Assembly: GCA_018970845.1 (NCBI GenBank) | Contig: JAGWVO010000008.1 | Coordinates: 1 to 23,491 of the forward strand | Direction: 5' to 3' | DNA from: Planctomycetota bacterium | Lineage (GTDB): Bacteria > Planctomycetota > Planctomycetia > Gemmatales > Gemmataceae | Length of the DNA stretch: 23,491 bases | Position numbers and translations under genes: made by a program | The notes under the pieces: model-generated | Told to the model about the DNA's origin: nothing | The model's input: only the letters and a program-made list of their open reading frames with translations | Database searches by the model: none | In this document: positions 15,107-22,326 of the stretch, piece by piece | Numbering within the stretch: the first letter of the stretch is position 1 | Layout of the letters: each line of letters opens with the position of its first letter

Positions 15107-15955
15107 TCATAATTGCAATCCGTCGATGCCCACTTCAGGCGAGGTGACCAGCTTGTCTTCCAGCTGGCTCAGCACATTTTGAACCGCCGTCATCCTTTCA
15201 GGCCTCTGGTTCGCGTCGATGCTCAGGCATGAGCCGATGAGGGCGGACAGCGGCTCGGGCAGTCCCTTGATCAGTTCCTGAACAGGCTTGTAGTACTTCA
15301 GCCAAGTCACCTGCTTGATCATCTCGCCGCCATCGTTCACCCAGGGCATCAGGGTCTTGCCCGTCAGCGTCGTGTACATGGTGGCGCCGAAGTTGTAGAT
15401 GTCGGTCCGCTCGTTGATGATCTTGCCCTTGGCGGTTTCAGGCGCCAGGTATTGCGGAGTTCCCTGGATCCGCATCGCGCCCTCGCCCCGCACCTGGGCC
15501 AGGCCGAAATCAATGACCTTGAGAACGCCACCGGCGCCGATCATCACGTTTCCCGGCTTGAGGTCGGCGTGGAAAATGTCCTTCTTGTGCATGTGAACCA
15601 TGCCGTCGGCGATCATGCGGAAGGCCTGCACCTTCTGCGGCAGGCTCAGGCGCACCTGGTCCATCGGCTTGCCGTTGACGAACTCCATCAGCAGATGAAC
15701 CTTGACCACTTTTCCAAAGAACCAGGCCCGGAGTTCCTCGTAAGCCAGCACCTTGAGCAGGTGGGGATGGTTGAGCCTCTGGCCGATCTCGAATTCATGC
15801 TTGGCCTGGACGAGGAACTTCTTGTCCTCCTCCTCGGTGATCGGAACCACCTTCAGGGCGTAGGCCTTGGCGTCCTCCATGCGGCGGATCTGCAGGACCG
15901 AGCTGTTGGCTCCGTTTCCAAGCGGGCCGGTGACGGAGAACTTGCCGATTTTCAT
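15107..15955 (-). CDS. Soluble Hanks-type Ser/Thr protein kinase
   Basis: The protein has 282 aa from the ATG at 15955, which puts the start just before the first strand of the kinase fold; an upstream in-frame start at 16006 adds 17 residues of Pro/Arg-rich sequence. Motifs: the Gly-rich loop GPLGNGANSSVL (10-21), the lysine K35 in YALKVV, the catalytic loop HADLKPGN (129-136; D131, K133, N136), DFG (149-151), APE (171-173), and the RTDIYNFG segment (183-190). The Arg of HRD is replaced by Ala, so it is a non-RD kinase and probably does not need activation-loop phosphorylation. The protein stops soon after the kinase domain: no membrane segment, PASTA repeats or other sensor. It stands divergent from the calpain gene. 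Substrate unknown. Confidence 0.9.
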   Translation of the reverse strand: MKIGKFSVTGPLGNGANSSVLQIRRMEDAKAYALKVVPITEEEDKKFLVQAKHEFEIGQRLNHPHLLKVLAYEELRAWFFGKVVKVHLLMEFVNGKPMDQVRLSLPQKVQAFRMIADGMVHMHKKDIFHADLKPGNVMIGAGGVLKVIDFGLAQVRGEGAMRIQGTPQYLAPETAKGKIINERTDIYNFGATMYTTLTGKTLMPWVNDGGEMIKQVTWLKYYKPVQELIKGLPEPLSALIGSCLSIDANQRPERMTAVQNVLSQLEDKLVTSPEVGIDGLQL

Positions 15956-16104
15956 GTCGCGGGATTCCCAAGGCGGGGGGCGAAGCCCCGATGGCGCGGA
16001 TGTCAAGCCTTCAGGATACGGGCATCTTCTCCACTTGGGTATTGCATTCGGCCCTTCGGGCTGGAAGGCTGGATTGACACCGTTTCCCGGGGAGCATCAC
16101 CACC

Positions 16105-17235
16105 ATGGCCCATCGCGCATTTGCCGGCTTGGCCGTCCTTGCCGTGCTGTTCGTTTCCCTTCCCGCGTCACGCTTGCCGGCCCAAGGGGGCAAGCGCTCG
16201 TTCCAAGCCGTTGTGGATCAGCATTTCAAGGGCTGGGACGCCAACAACGACGGGGCCCTGAGCCACGCCGAGGTGGAAACCCTCGTCGCTTCCCACAAGG
16301 TGAAGGGTGAGGAGGCCGCCGCCGTCGCCAGCATCCATGTCTGGTTTCGGAACCACGCCGGACACGCGCCCCTTACCCCCGATTTCTTCAAGAACACCAA
16401 GGACGGCAAGGAGGAAAGGCGCGATGTCGCGCAGAAGTCGAACCACCTCCAGTCCGATTTCAACTCGTTCAGCAAGCACCTGGCCACGGTTCCCCGGCAG
16501 GTGTTCACATCCAGTCCGCCCTCCATCGACGGAATGTCGCAGGGCCAACTCGGCGATTGCTACTTCGTTTCGACGGTTGGCGCCTTCTGCCACCGGGATC
16601 CGGCCGCCATCAAGCGCCTGGCCAGGGTTGGCGGCGACGGCTCTACCGAGGTCGATTTCGGCGACGGCCGACACACCAAGGTTCCCCCGCTCACCGACTC
16701 CCTCATCTGCCTGGGAAGCTCGGCGCACGGCCAGGGGTTGTGGCTCAATGTGCTCGAGGAAGGTTTCGGCAAGGTAAAGGGGGGCAAGAAGGGCGCCGCC
16801 TCCGATTCAGGTTCCAAGGCGGCGGTGGACAAGATCTCCAAGGGCGGTGATCCCGGCGCCGTGATCGCGATGCTCACCGGCAAGAAGGCCGACTACCTGC
16901 CGGTCCGCAAGACGCCGCCTGAAAAGCTGCGGGAAGTCATGCTGCGCGCCTCGGCGGCGCGCAAGCTCATTTCCGCGGGCACCGACGCCGCCTCCAAGCA
17001 TCCGCTTCCCCCGGGCATCCCGGGCGACCATGCCTACGCCGTTCTCGCCGTGAAGGGGAATCAGGTCACCATCTGGAACCCTTGGGGAAACCATTTCGAG
17101 CCCAAGGGCAGCCCGCCTGGACTCCAGCACGGCTACAAGGTGGAAAAGGGCGTGTTCACCATGCCACTTACCGACTTCGAGAAAGTCTTCTCCGATGTGC
17201 ATGTCGAGACCGACATGCACCATGGCAAACGCTGA
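16105..17235 (+). CDS. Exported calpain-family (C2) cysteine protease with an EF-hand
   Basis: The protein has 376 aa and a signal peptide at 1-27 (hydrophobic LAVLAVLFVSL). An exact 12-residue EF-hand loop, DANNDGALSHAE (45-56), gives Ca2+ ligands D45, N47, D49, S53 and E56. The calpain core has all three catalytic residues: Cys152 in QGQLGDCYF, His309 in GDHAYAV, and Asn325 in IWNPWGN. Calpains are calcium-activated cysteine proteases, so the exported enzyme is probably Ca2+-dependent. The EF-hand lies before the catalytic core rather than after it as in animal calpains. GGGGAG is 10 nt before the ATG. It diverges from the kinase gene and converges with the NlpC/P60 gene 13 nt away. Substrate unknown. 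Confidence 0.9.
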   Translation: MAHRAFAGLAVLAVLFVSLPASRLPAQGGKRSFQAVVDQHFKGWDANNDGALSHAEVETLVASHKVKGEEAAAVASIHVWFRNHAGHAPLTPDFFKNTKDGKEERRDVAQKSNHLQSDFNSFSKHLATVPRQVFTSSPPSIDGMSQGQLGDCYFVSTVGAFCHRDPAAIKRLARVGGDGSTEVDFGDGRHTKVPPLTDSLICLGSSAHGQGLWLNVLEEGFGKVKGGKKGAASDSGSKAAVDKISKGGDPGAVIAMLTGKKADYLPVRKTPPEKLREVMLRASAARKLISAGTDAASKHPLPPGIPGDHAYAVLAVKGNQVTIWNPWGNHFEPKGSPPGLQHGYKVEKGVFTMPLTDFEKVFSDVHVETDMHHGKR

Positions 17236-17248
17236 AGTCCGGTGGCGT

Positions 17249-18079
17249 TTAGTCTGGTATGTACCTGACGGCGTGGCTGGCCGACTTGTGGTACCACTCC
17301 CCGGCGCGGTAGGGCCTCAGCCTCACCCCCACGGGGATGGGCTTGCCGGCGTCATCCTTCTCGCCCTCGCCATGGCTGTCGAGCACCAGGTGGACAGGCT
17401 TTCCCGCCGCGTCGGCGCCGATGCCACCCACCCAGAGCACCACATGGCTGATGCTTCCCGACCTGTTCCGCACATACAGGAGATCGCCCGTGCGGAGGGC
17501 TGCGGCCCTTTCCTCGAGCGAACCCGGCAGCGTGATCCGCGTCGCTGGCAAACGGCCGTTTCCCTGACGGGCCTCCCTCATTTCCGCCTGCTTGTGGACA
17601 TCGCCTTCGAGCAGGATGCCGGCGGCTTGGTCGTAGGTGAAGGCGGTGAGGTTGCTGCAATCCACGCCGGGCCCGTTGCGGCCGACGGCGGTTTCCTTCC
17701 AGGGCCAGCCCTGCGGCGGGCTCCAGTCGGGCACATGGTGGTGCTGGTAACCGTGCCCGATCAGCCGCGCGGCGGTGGCGATGATCCTCTCCCGCTTGAA
17801 CGAGGCGTTCCAGCGGGGCCATTCGGCGGGCTCGGGGTAGGTCCGGCGCTGCGGGCCCCAGGCGCCGAATTTCGACCTCGTCGCGGTGGAATACCATTCG
17901 TGGAACGGTATTTCAGCCGTCAGCTTGGGGTCGCCCCGCGGGGTTTTCTGGAGGTCGCCGATCAGGCTTTCCAGCGGGTGGTTGTATTTCAGCGAGTAAG
18001 GTGATTGGTAACCGTCGGCGGCGACGGCTGAAAGTCCGATCAAGGCCGTGGCGAGAATGGCCGCTGACGCGAGCCTCAT
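17249..18079 (-). CDS. Exported NlpC/P60-family cysteine hydrolase
   Basis: The protein has 276 aa from the ATG at 18079, 6 nt after GGAGG; a longer reading to 18145 would overlap pyrK and is rejected. Residues 1-21 are a signal peptide (cleavage near AVA-A). The catalytic Cys is in GVDCSNLTAFTYDQA, and the His in SHVVLWVG, the usual pair of NlpC/P60 peptidoglycan peptidases; a third residue may be the His in LDSHGEG. The domain covers roughly the last 190 residues. The N-terminal 80 residues (YQSPYSLKYNHPLESLIGDL onward) match no domain I can name. A plausible role is cutting cell-wall stem peptides or another amide bond outside the cytoplasm. It is the last gene of the reverse operon, 16 nt after pyrK. 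Confidence 0.88.
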   Translation of the reverse strand: MRLASAAILATALIGLSAVAADGYQSPYSLKYNHPLESLIGDLQKTPRGDPKLTAEIPFHEWYSTATRSKFGAWGPQRRTYPEPAEWPRWNASFKRERIIATAARLIGHGYQHHHVPDWSPPQGWPWKETAVGRNGPGVDCSNLTAFTYDQAAGILLEGDVHKQAEMREARQGNGRLPATRITLPGSLEERAAALRTGDLLYVRNRSGSISHVVLWVGGIGADAAGKPVHLVLDSHGEGEKDDAGKPIPVGVRLRPYRAGEWYHKSASHAVRYIPD

Positions 18080-18095
18080 GGCGTTCCTCCCGTGA

Positions 18096-18938
18096 TTATC
18101 CGAAATCCACCAGGTCTTCCGCGGCGAAGGTTGGTCCGTCAACACACACCCGGCGGTAATCCCATCCGGCGGGTGAATCCGGGTCGCGCACCTTCACGAC
18201 GCATGAGTAGCAGATGCCCAGGCCGCAGGCCATGGGCGTTTCCAGCGACAGGTGGCACGGCAGTCCGAGCGAGGCGCATTGGCGGGCCAGGGCCTTGAGC
18301 ATCGGTTCCGGACCGCATCCGAACACATGGTCGGGACGGGGAAGCGCGGCCAGGACATCGGTCACCCGCCCACGGGTGCCTGCGCTGCCGTCGTCGGTGG
18401 CCAGGTGCACCGTGGCGCCGGCCTCGCGAAAGGCGTCCACGCCGGCATGCAGGGAGGCGGTCCGGGCTCCATAAACAAGGTCGACGGCATCCACCCTGCG
18501 GCGGGCCTGGTCTCCAGCGAATCCCATGGCTCCCAGGAGTTCGCGGGTATGCGCCAGGAACGGAGTCTGCCCGATGCCTCCAGCCACCAGGGCCACCCGC
18601 TTCGCTCCCGCGACCGGTTCGGGAAAGCGTTGTCCGAGCGGCCCCCACGCCTCGAGCGGGTCACCCGGCCTCAGGCGCGCCAGCATGCCGGTCGCCTTGC
18701 CCACCACCAGGTGGACGAACGAGATGCCGCGGCCACCGGGCAGGGTGTCGCACAAGGCGAAGGGTCGGCCCAGGAGCGGATCGGTCTGCCCCGGCAGGCG
18801 GACCATGATGAATTGGCCTGGGCGGGTTCGCAGCGCCAGTTCCGGAGCGTCGATATCCACCTTCCAGGTGCGCTCCGCGAGCGGGGTGTTGGCCAGGACG
18901 GTGGCGGAGCAGGTGACGGGCCGGCACGGATGGGTCAT
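18096..18938 (-). CDS. pyrK: Dihydroorotate dehydrogenase electron-transfer subunit PyrK
   Basis: The protein has 280 aa. PyrK carries FAD and a [2Fe-2S] cluster and passes electrons from class 1B dihydroorotate dehydrogenase (PyrD) to NAD+. The FAD-binding motif is GRPFALCD (57-64), preceded by PGQFIMVRLP (40-49). The NAD domain has VAGGIGQTPFLAH (118-130) and FGCGPEPML (206-214). The cluster ligands are C238, C243, C246 and C265 in ACGLGICYSCVVKV...YRRVCVDGPTF, spaced CX4CX2CX18C, the usual order with a slightly longer last gap. The ATG overlaps the rluB stop by 4 bp (ATGA). No pyrD is in the window, so its partner must be elsewhere. An alternative is a sulfide-dehydrogenase or NfnA-type flavoprotein of the same family. 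Confidence 0.88.
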   Translation of the reverse strand: MTHPCRPVTCSATVLANTPLAERTWKVDIDAPELALRTRPGQFIMVRLPGQTDPLLGRPFALCDTLPGGRGISFVHLVVGKATGMLARLRPGDPLEAWGPLGQRFPEPVAGAKRVALVAGGIGQTPFLAHTRELLGAMGFAGDQARRRVDAVDLVYGARTASLHAGVDAFREAGATVHLATDDGSAGTRGRVTDVLAALPRPDHVFGCGPEPMLKALARQCASLGLPCHLSLETPMACGLGICYSCVVKVRDPDSPAGWDYRRVCVDGPTFAAEDLVDFG

Positions 18939-20263
18939 TCCTCTTCTTCCCGGCGTTTTGTCGATTTTTTCCAGCCGGGCTTGCGTCCGGGCCTGGTACC
19001 GGGGCGGTAGCCCGAAGGGATGGATTCGCCTTTCTCAAAGCGCAGCGAACCCGGCCTTGGCGGGCGGGGGCCATCGTCGCGCCTGTCGGCCCGCAGGGGC
19101 CCCCTGGGGGTTTGGCCGGGCCGTGGGCCGCGCGGCGGACGGGCGCCGGGTCCGGGCCTGTCGCCACGAGTCGGCCTGTCGCCCTGTCCGGGTCGTTCAC
19201 CCCGGTAAGCGGGCCTGTCGCCACGAGTTGGCCTGTCACCCTGTCCGGGTCGTTCACCCCGGTAAGCGGGCCTGTCGCCACGAGTCGGCCTGTCGCCCTG
19301 TCCGGGTCGTTCACCCCTGTGAGGTGGCCTGTCGCCACGGTTTTCCCGGGGCGGGCGTGACGCGCCAGCCACCCGAGGGTCGGGCTTGCCCGGGCGCTTG
19401 GGCGGCATTCCCTTGCGCCCCGTGCGCGGGATGGGCGGTTTCGGGGTTGGCTTGGGCGCCGGTGATTCCCCCGCCGTCTCCTCGTTCGGTTCATCGGCCG
19501 CCATCTCGTCACCCTCCAGAAGGCGTTGCCGCCGGCGTTCCGCCTGCGCGCACATCTTCTTGAGCCAGAGTTCTTCCTCGCGGGAAACCCGCCTTGCCTT
19601 GCCCGCGGGCAACCGGTCGAGCCTGAGCGGCCCGATCGCGATCCGCAGGATCCGCATCACCTTGTGGCCCAACTGGGCCAGCATGCGCCTGATCTCGCGG
19701 TTCTTGCCTTCCGACAGCACAATCTCGAGCCAGGCGCTCTGCCCCTGGGACTTCAGCCGCCTGACCCTCTTGGCCTTGACGGGTCCGTCACTCAGCCAGA
19801 CCCCTTCCAGCAGACGGTCGATATCCTTGCGGTCGGGGCTGCCCGCGACTTGTACCCGGTAGGTTTTCTCGATGCCGTAGCGGGGATGGGTGAGCCTCAG
19901 GGCCATCGGGCCGTCGTTGGTCAGCAGCAGGAGTCCCTCGCTGTCCTCGTCGAGCCTGCCGACCGTGTAGACGCGCTGGTCGACATGGGGAATCAGGTCG
20001 GTCGCCAGCGGTCGTCCGGACGGGTCGTGGTTGGTGCAAAGCACGCCGCGCGGCTTGTGAACGGCCCAGTAGACCAGCTTTTCGGGCTCGACCGCCTTGC
20101 CGTCCACGGCCAGCCGGTCACCCTCCTCCACCCGCCGGCCGGGTTCGGTCACGCGCTGGCCGTTGATCGAAACGCGGCCTGCCAGAATGAGGTCGTCGCA
20201 ATGCCGCCGGGAGCCGGCTCCCGCGGCGGCCAGCGCCTTGTTCAGGCGGTCTCCGGGGATCAT
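18935..20263 (-). CDS. RluB/RsuA-type rRNA pseudouridine synthase with a long basic tail
   Basis: The protein has 442 aa, against about 240-290 usual for this family. The N-terminal S4 RNA-binding domain (about 3-60; RLNKALAAAGAGSRRHCDDLI) is followed by the synthase domain with catalytic Asp105 in GRLDEDSEGLLLLTNDG (102-118), then KTYRV and GKNREIRRMLAQLG. The catalytic part ends near residue 240. From about 255 to 442 the sequence is low-complexity, rich in Arg, Gly and Pro, and probably disordered; within it RGERPGQGDRPTRGDRPAY occurs three times in tandem, and the tail ends in Lys/Arg and Glu. It most likely makes a pseudouridine in 16S or 23S rRNA; RluB and RsuA cannot be told apart by eye. 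It is coupled to yceH upstream and pyrK downstream by ATGA overlaps. Confidence 0.92.
   Translation of the reverse strand: MIPGDRLNKALAAAGAGSRRHCDDLILAGRVSINGQRVTEPGRRVEEGDRLAVDGKAVEPEKLVYWAVHKPRGVLCTNHDPSGRPLATDLIPHVDQRVYTVGRLDEDSEGLLLLTNDGPMALRLTHPRYGIEKTYRVQVAGSPDRKDIDRLLEGVWLSDGPVKAKRVRRLKSQGQSAWLEIVLSEGKNREIRRMLAQLGHKVMRILRIAIGPLRLDRLPAGKARRVSREEELWLKKMCAQAERRRQRLLEGDEMAADEPNEETAGESPAPKPTPKPPIPRTGRKGMPPKRPGKPDPRVAGASRPPRENRGDRPPHRGERPGQGDRPTRGDRPAYRGERPGQGDRPTRGDRPAYRGERPGQGDRPTRGDRPGPGARPPRGPRPGQTPRGPLRADRRDDGPRPPRPGSLRFEKGESIPSGYRPGTRPGRKPGWKKSTKRREEEE
19154..19324. repeat. Three 57-bp tandem repeats inside the pseudouridine synthase gene
   Basis: Units begin at 19154, 19211 and 19268, exactly 57 bp apart, and differ by only a few bases (for example cgagttggc in the second unit against cgagtcggc in the first and third; the third unit degrades at its end). 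Each unit codes for 19 aa (RGERPGQGDRPTRGDRPAY), so gain or loss of a unit keeps the reading frame. A partial fourth segment follows from 19326. Confidence 0.95.
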
Positions 20264-20931
20264 CCGCCCACCGCCTTGCGGAACTCGTCGAGCTGGCGCG
20301 CCAGTTCCTCGACGCGCGCCTCCAGCGCCTCCACTCGCGCCGACAGGCCAGCGTCGGCGGCGCGCGGGGCATGTTCAATGGCGGGGGAGTTACCCGAGCC
20401 CGCCTTCAGCGCCTCCAACTCGGCGGCTGGATGGAAACCATGCGTCACCCGGGCTCCCCGGCGTCCCTCCGGTTCCAGCCACACCACCAGGGCCCGACGC
20501 GCCAGTTCCTTGAGCGCGTTGCCCAGCGCGTCGCCATCCGGAAGCGTGTCGAGCCTGGGCACACGGGTGCGAAGCTCGCCTTCGGTTTGGGGCCCGCGAA
20601 GAAGCAACTCGCACAGGATGCCAAGCTCGATCCGGCCGACAGTCCAGGCCTCGTAGGCATGGTGCCTCCAGCGGTCGACCCGGCCACCCGAAACCCGGCT
20701 GGCCAGCCCCCTTTTCTGCAGCGGCGCGATCGCGTTCTCGACATCCTCCTCCTCGAGATCCATCACCGGATCCCGGTTGGATTTCTGGTTGCACCCCGTC
20801 GTCAGGGCGTTCAGGCTGAGGGGGTAGGTGTCGGGAGTGGTTTTGCTTTTCTCGATCAGCACGCCAAGAATGCGTCGCTGAAGGGGTTCGAGCGGATCCC
20901 ATCCCGGCAGGCTTTCGGCTGAGTCGTTCAT
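20260..20931 (-). CDS. yceH: YceH family (DUF480) winged-helix protein
   Basis: The protein has 223 aa. The family signature is clear near the N-terminus: QRRILGVLIEKSKTTPDTYPLSLNALTTGCNQKSNRDPV (about 18-56 when read in pieces). The fold is two winged helices, about residues 15-95 and 100-180, and the C-terminal 40 residues form a coiled coil (SARVEALEARVEELARQLDEF), which is common in the family. The function of YceH proteins is not established. No membrane segment is present. It leads the reverse operon: its stop overlaps the pseudouridine synthase start by 4 bp (ATGA). No clear Shine-Dalgarno precedes the ATG at 20931. It diverges from the exported unknown protein at 20986. Confidence 0.93.
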   Translation of the reverse strand: MNDSAESLPGWDPLEPLQRRILGVLIEKSKTTPDTYPLSLNALTTGCNQKSNRDPVMDLEEEDVENAIAPLQKRGLASRVSGGRVDRWRHHAYEAWTVGRIELGILCELLLRGPQTEGELRTRVPRLDTLPDGDALGNALKELARRALVVWLEPEGRRGARVTHGFHPAAELEALKAGSGNSPAIEHAPRAADAGLSARVEALEARVEELARQLDEFRKAVGG

Positions 20932-20985
20932 CCAGACAGCTTAGCTGACGCCCGGCCCTCGAGGAACACCGTTGGAGGCAAGGCC

Positions 20986-22194
20986 ATGCGTGGCGTGATG
21001 GCTTGGGTGCTGGCCCTGGCGGTTGGGAGCCTCGCGCGGGCGCAACCGGCCGTCGATGTGATCGTGCTCAAGTCCGGCGAGGAAATCCGCGGGGTGCGCT
21101 GGGGCCCCGCGGGGCCGCGGGCCGTGTGGTATGTCTGCCGGGCCTCGTGGCTTCGCTCGGACCAGCCGGCCTTGGGAGAACGGCTGGCGAAGGAACAGGC
21201 GGAGCGGGAGAAGCAGGGACGCGCCCAGATCGTCGGGCGGCTCAAGGCATGGAAGCTTGGCCTGGCGGGCGGGGAAGCCAAGGATCTGGTTCCCGTCGCC
21301 GATGACCTCATCGAGCGCTACTCGGCCGAACCCGGGCCTTGCGCATTCGTGGCCACGGTCGTGGAAGCCGGCCAGGTGGCCCGCCTCGTGCCGGCGAGGG
21401 CCGGGCTGGCCAAGTTGGCCCTGGTGGCCTGGCGGGAAAACCTCGAAGGAGTGGAACGCCGCCCCGCCGCGGAAATCGCCGCGGCTCTCAGGGAGGGAGG
21501 CATTGCCTGGGAAAAGGAAACTCCCGATTTGCTGGAACGGCTGCCCGGCTTGCCGGTCCTGTCGGAGGCCGACTGGAAGGTGCGCCTGGCGTTTCTCGAC
21601 TATCAGTCGTCGTCGAGGCTGCACCTGCAGGGAACCGGAAACATCATCGTGGAAACGCCGGCGCGAGGCGCCGCGCTCGCGGCCGGGCAGGTCGAGGCGC
21701 TGATGGCCCGGGTGGGGAAATCCACCTTGGAAAAGGCCATTGGCGACCTTCTGGGAGAGGCGCCCGCTCCGGCGGGGCGGCCCGAGGGAGGCGTTCCGGC
21801 CGAGGCGCTCGCGATGGCCCGGGCGCGGAAGGCGCCCGTTTTCCGCCTCAGCCGGGTGGAGCCCGACCTTGCCGGCGGAAGGGTGGTGGTGACCGACCTG
21901 CTGGTCTCGCTGCGGGGAGCGGTTCCCGAAGTGGTTTGGCAGGCCCGGTTCGAAGGGCAGGGCGCCAACGCCGACCCCGCCGTGGTGTTGAACCTGAGGA
22001 AGGATCCGCAGGTGGCGAAGATCGTCGCCGCGGCGGATGCCTTGGGTGCCGGCGGCGCGCTCGACCAGGCCCTGCGCGCCGGTGCCGTCACCCTCGACTG
22101 CTGGGGCAAGGCGGAGGGGAAATTCCAGGAGGTCGCCCGGGTGGCCACAAGGCGGCTCGATGGCATCCCGCTGGCGTGGCTGGAAAGCCGCTAA
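20986..22194 (+). CDS. Exported protein of unknown family
   Basis: The protein has 402 aa, a signal peptide at 1-19 (cleavage near ARA-Q) and GGAGG 7 nt before the ATG. The mature N-terminus begins with VDVIVLKSGEEIRGVRWG (23-40), a short beta pattern of the VxLKxGxxIxG kind seen at the start of many exported planctomycete proteins. A charged helical stretch follows (about 58-85; GERLAKEQAEREKQGRAQI). The middle and C-terminal parts mix helices with beta strands such as RVVVTDLLVSL and PEVVWQARFEG. No catalytic motif was recognised. It lies alone between a divergent yceH and a terminator at 22204-22229, so it is probably transcribed as a single gene. Function unknown. Confidence 0.8.
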   Translation: MRGVMAWVLALAVGSLARAQPAVDVIVLKSGEEIRGVRWGPAGPRAVWYVCRASWLRSDQPALGERLAKEQAEREKQGRAQIVGRLKAWKLGLAGGEAKDLVPVADDLIERYSAEPGPCAFVATVVEAGQVARLVPARAGLAKLALVAWRENLEGVERRPAAEIAAALREGGIAWEKETPDLLERLPGLPVLSEADWKVRLAFLDYQSSSRLHLQGTGNIIVETPARGAALAAGQVEALMARVGKSTLEKAIGDLLGEAPAPAGRPEGGVPAEALAMARARKAPVFRLSRVEPDLAGGRVVVTDLLVSLRGAVPEVVWQARFEGQGANADPAVVLNLRKDPQVAKIVAAADALGAGGALDQALRAGAVTLDCWGKAEGKFQEVARVATRRLDGIPLAWLESR

Positions 22195-22203
22195 TCGGGA
22201 TCT

Positions 22204-22229
22204 CATCGTTCGGGCCGGACGATGTTTTT
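22204..22229 (+). terminator. Intrinsic terminator after the exported unknown gene
   Basis: CATCGTTC (22204-22211) pairs with GGACGATG (22217-22224) with one T-G wobble around the loop GGGCC, and is followed directly by TTTTT (22225-22229). It starts 9 nt after the stop at 22194. This is the most canonical terminator in the window. Confidence 0.9.
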
Positions 22230-22326
22230 CGCCTTTCGCCCGTCCTTGGATTCGCCGGAGAATCCGCGTCCTGCCCTTGGTCGTCACTTTCCTGGGGCCT
22301 GACTTCCACCACGGGGAGGAATCACG

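Noticed and set aside
16074..16079. TTGACA before the calpain gene as a -35 box
   Set aside because: The matching -10 position (about 16097-16102, tcacca) has no resemblance to TATAAT and would overlap the start region.
18080..18145. Longer start for the NlpC/P60 gene
   Set aside because: It would overlap the pyrK coding end and bury the signal peptide; GGAGG fits the ATG at 18079.
19154..19324. CRISPR array
   Set aside because: Units are 57 bp, directly adjacent without unique spacers, and lie in frame within a coding region.
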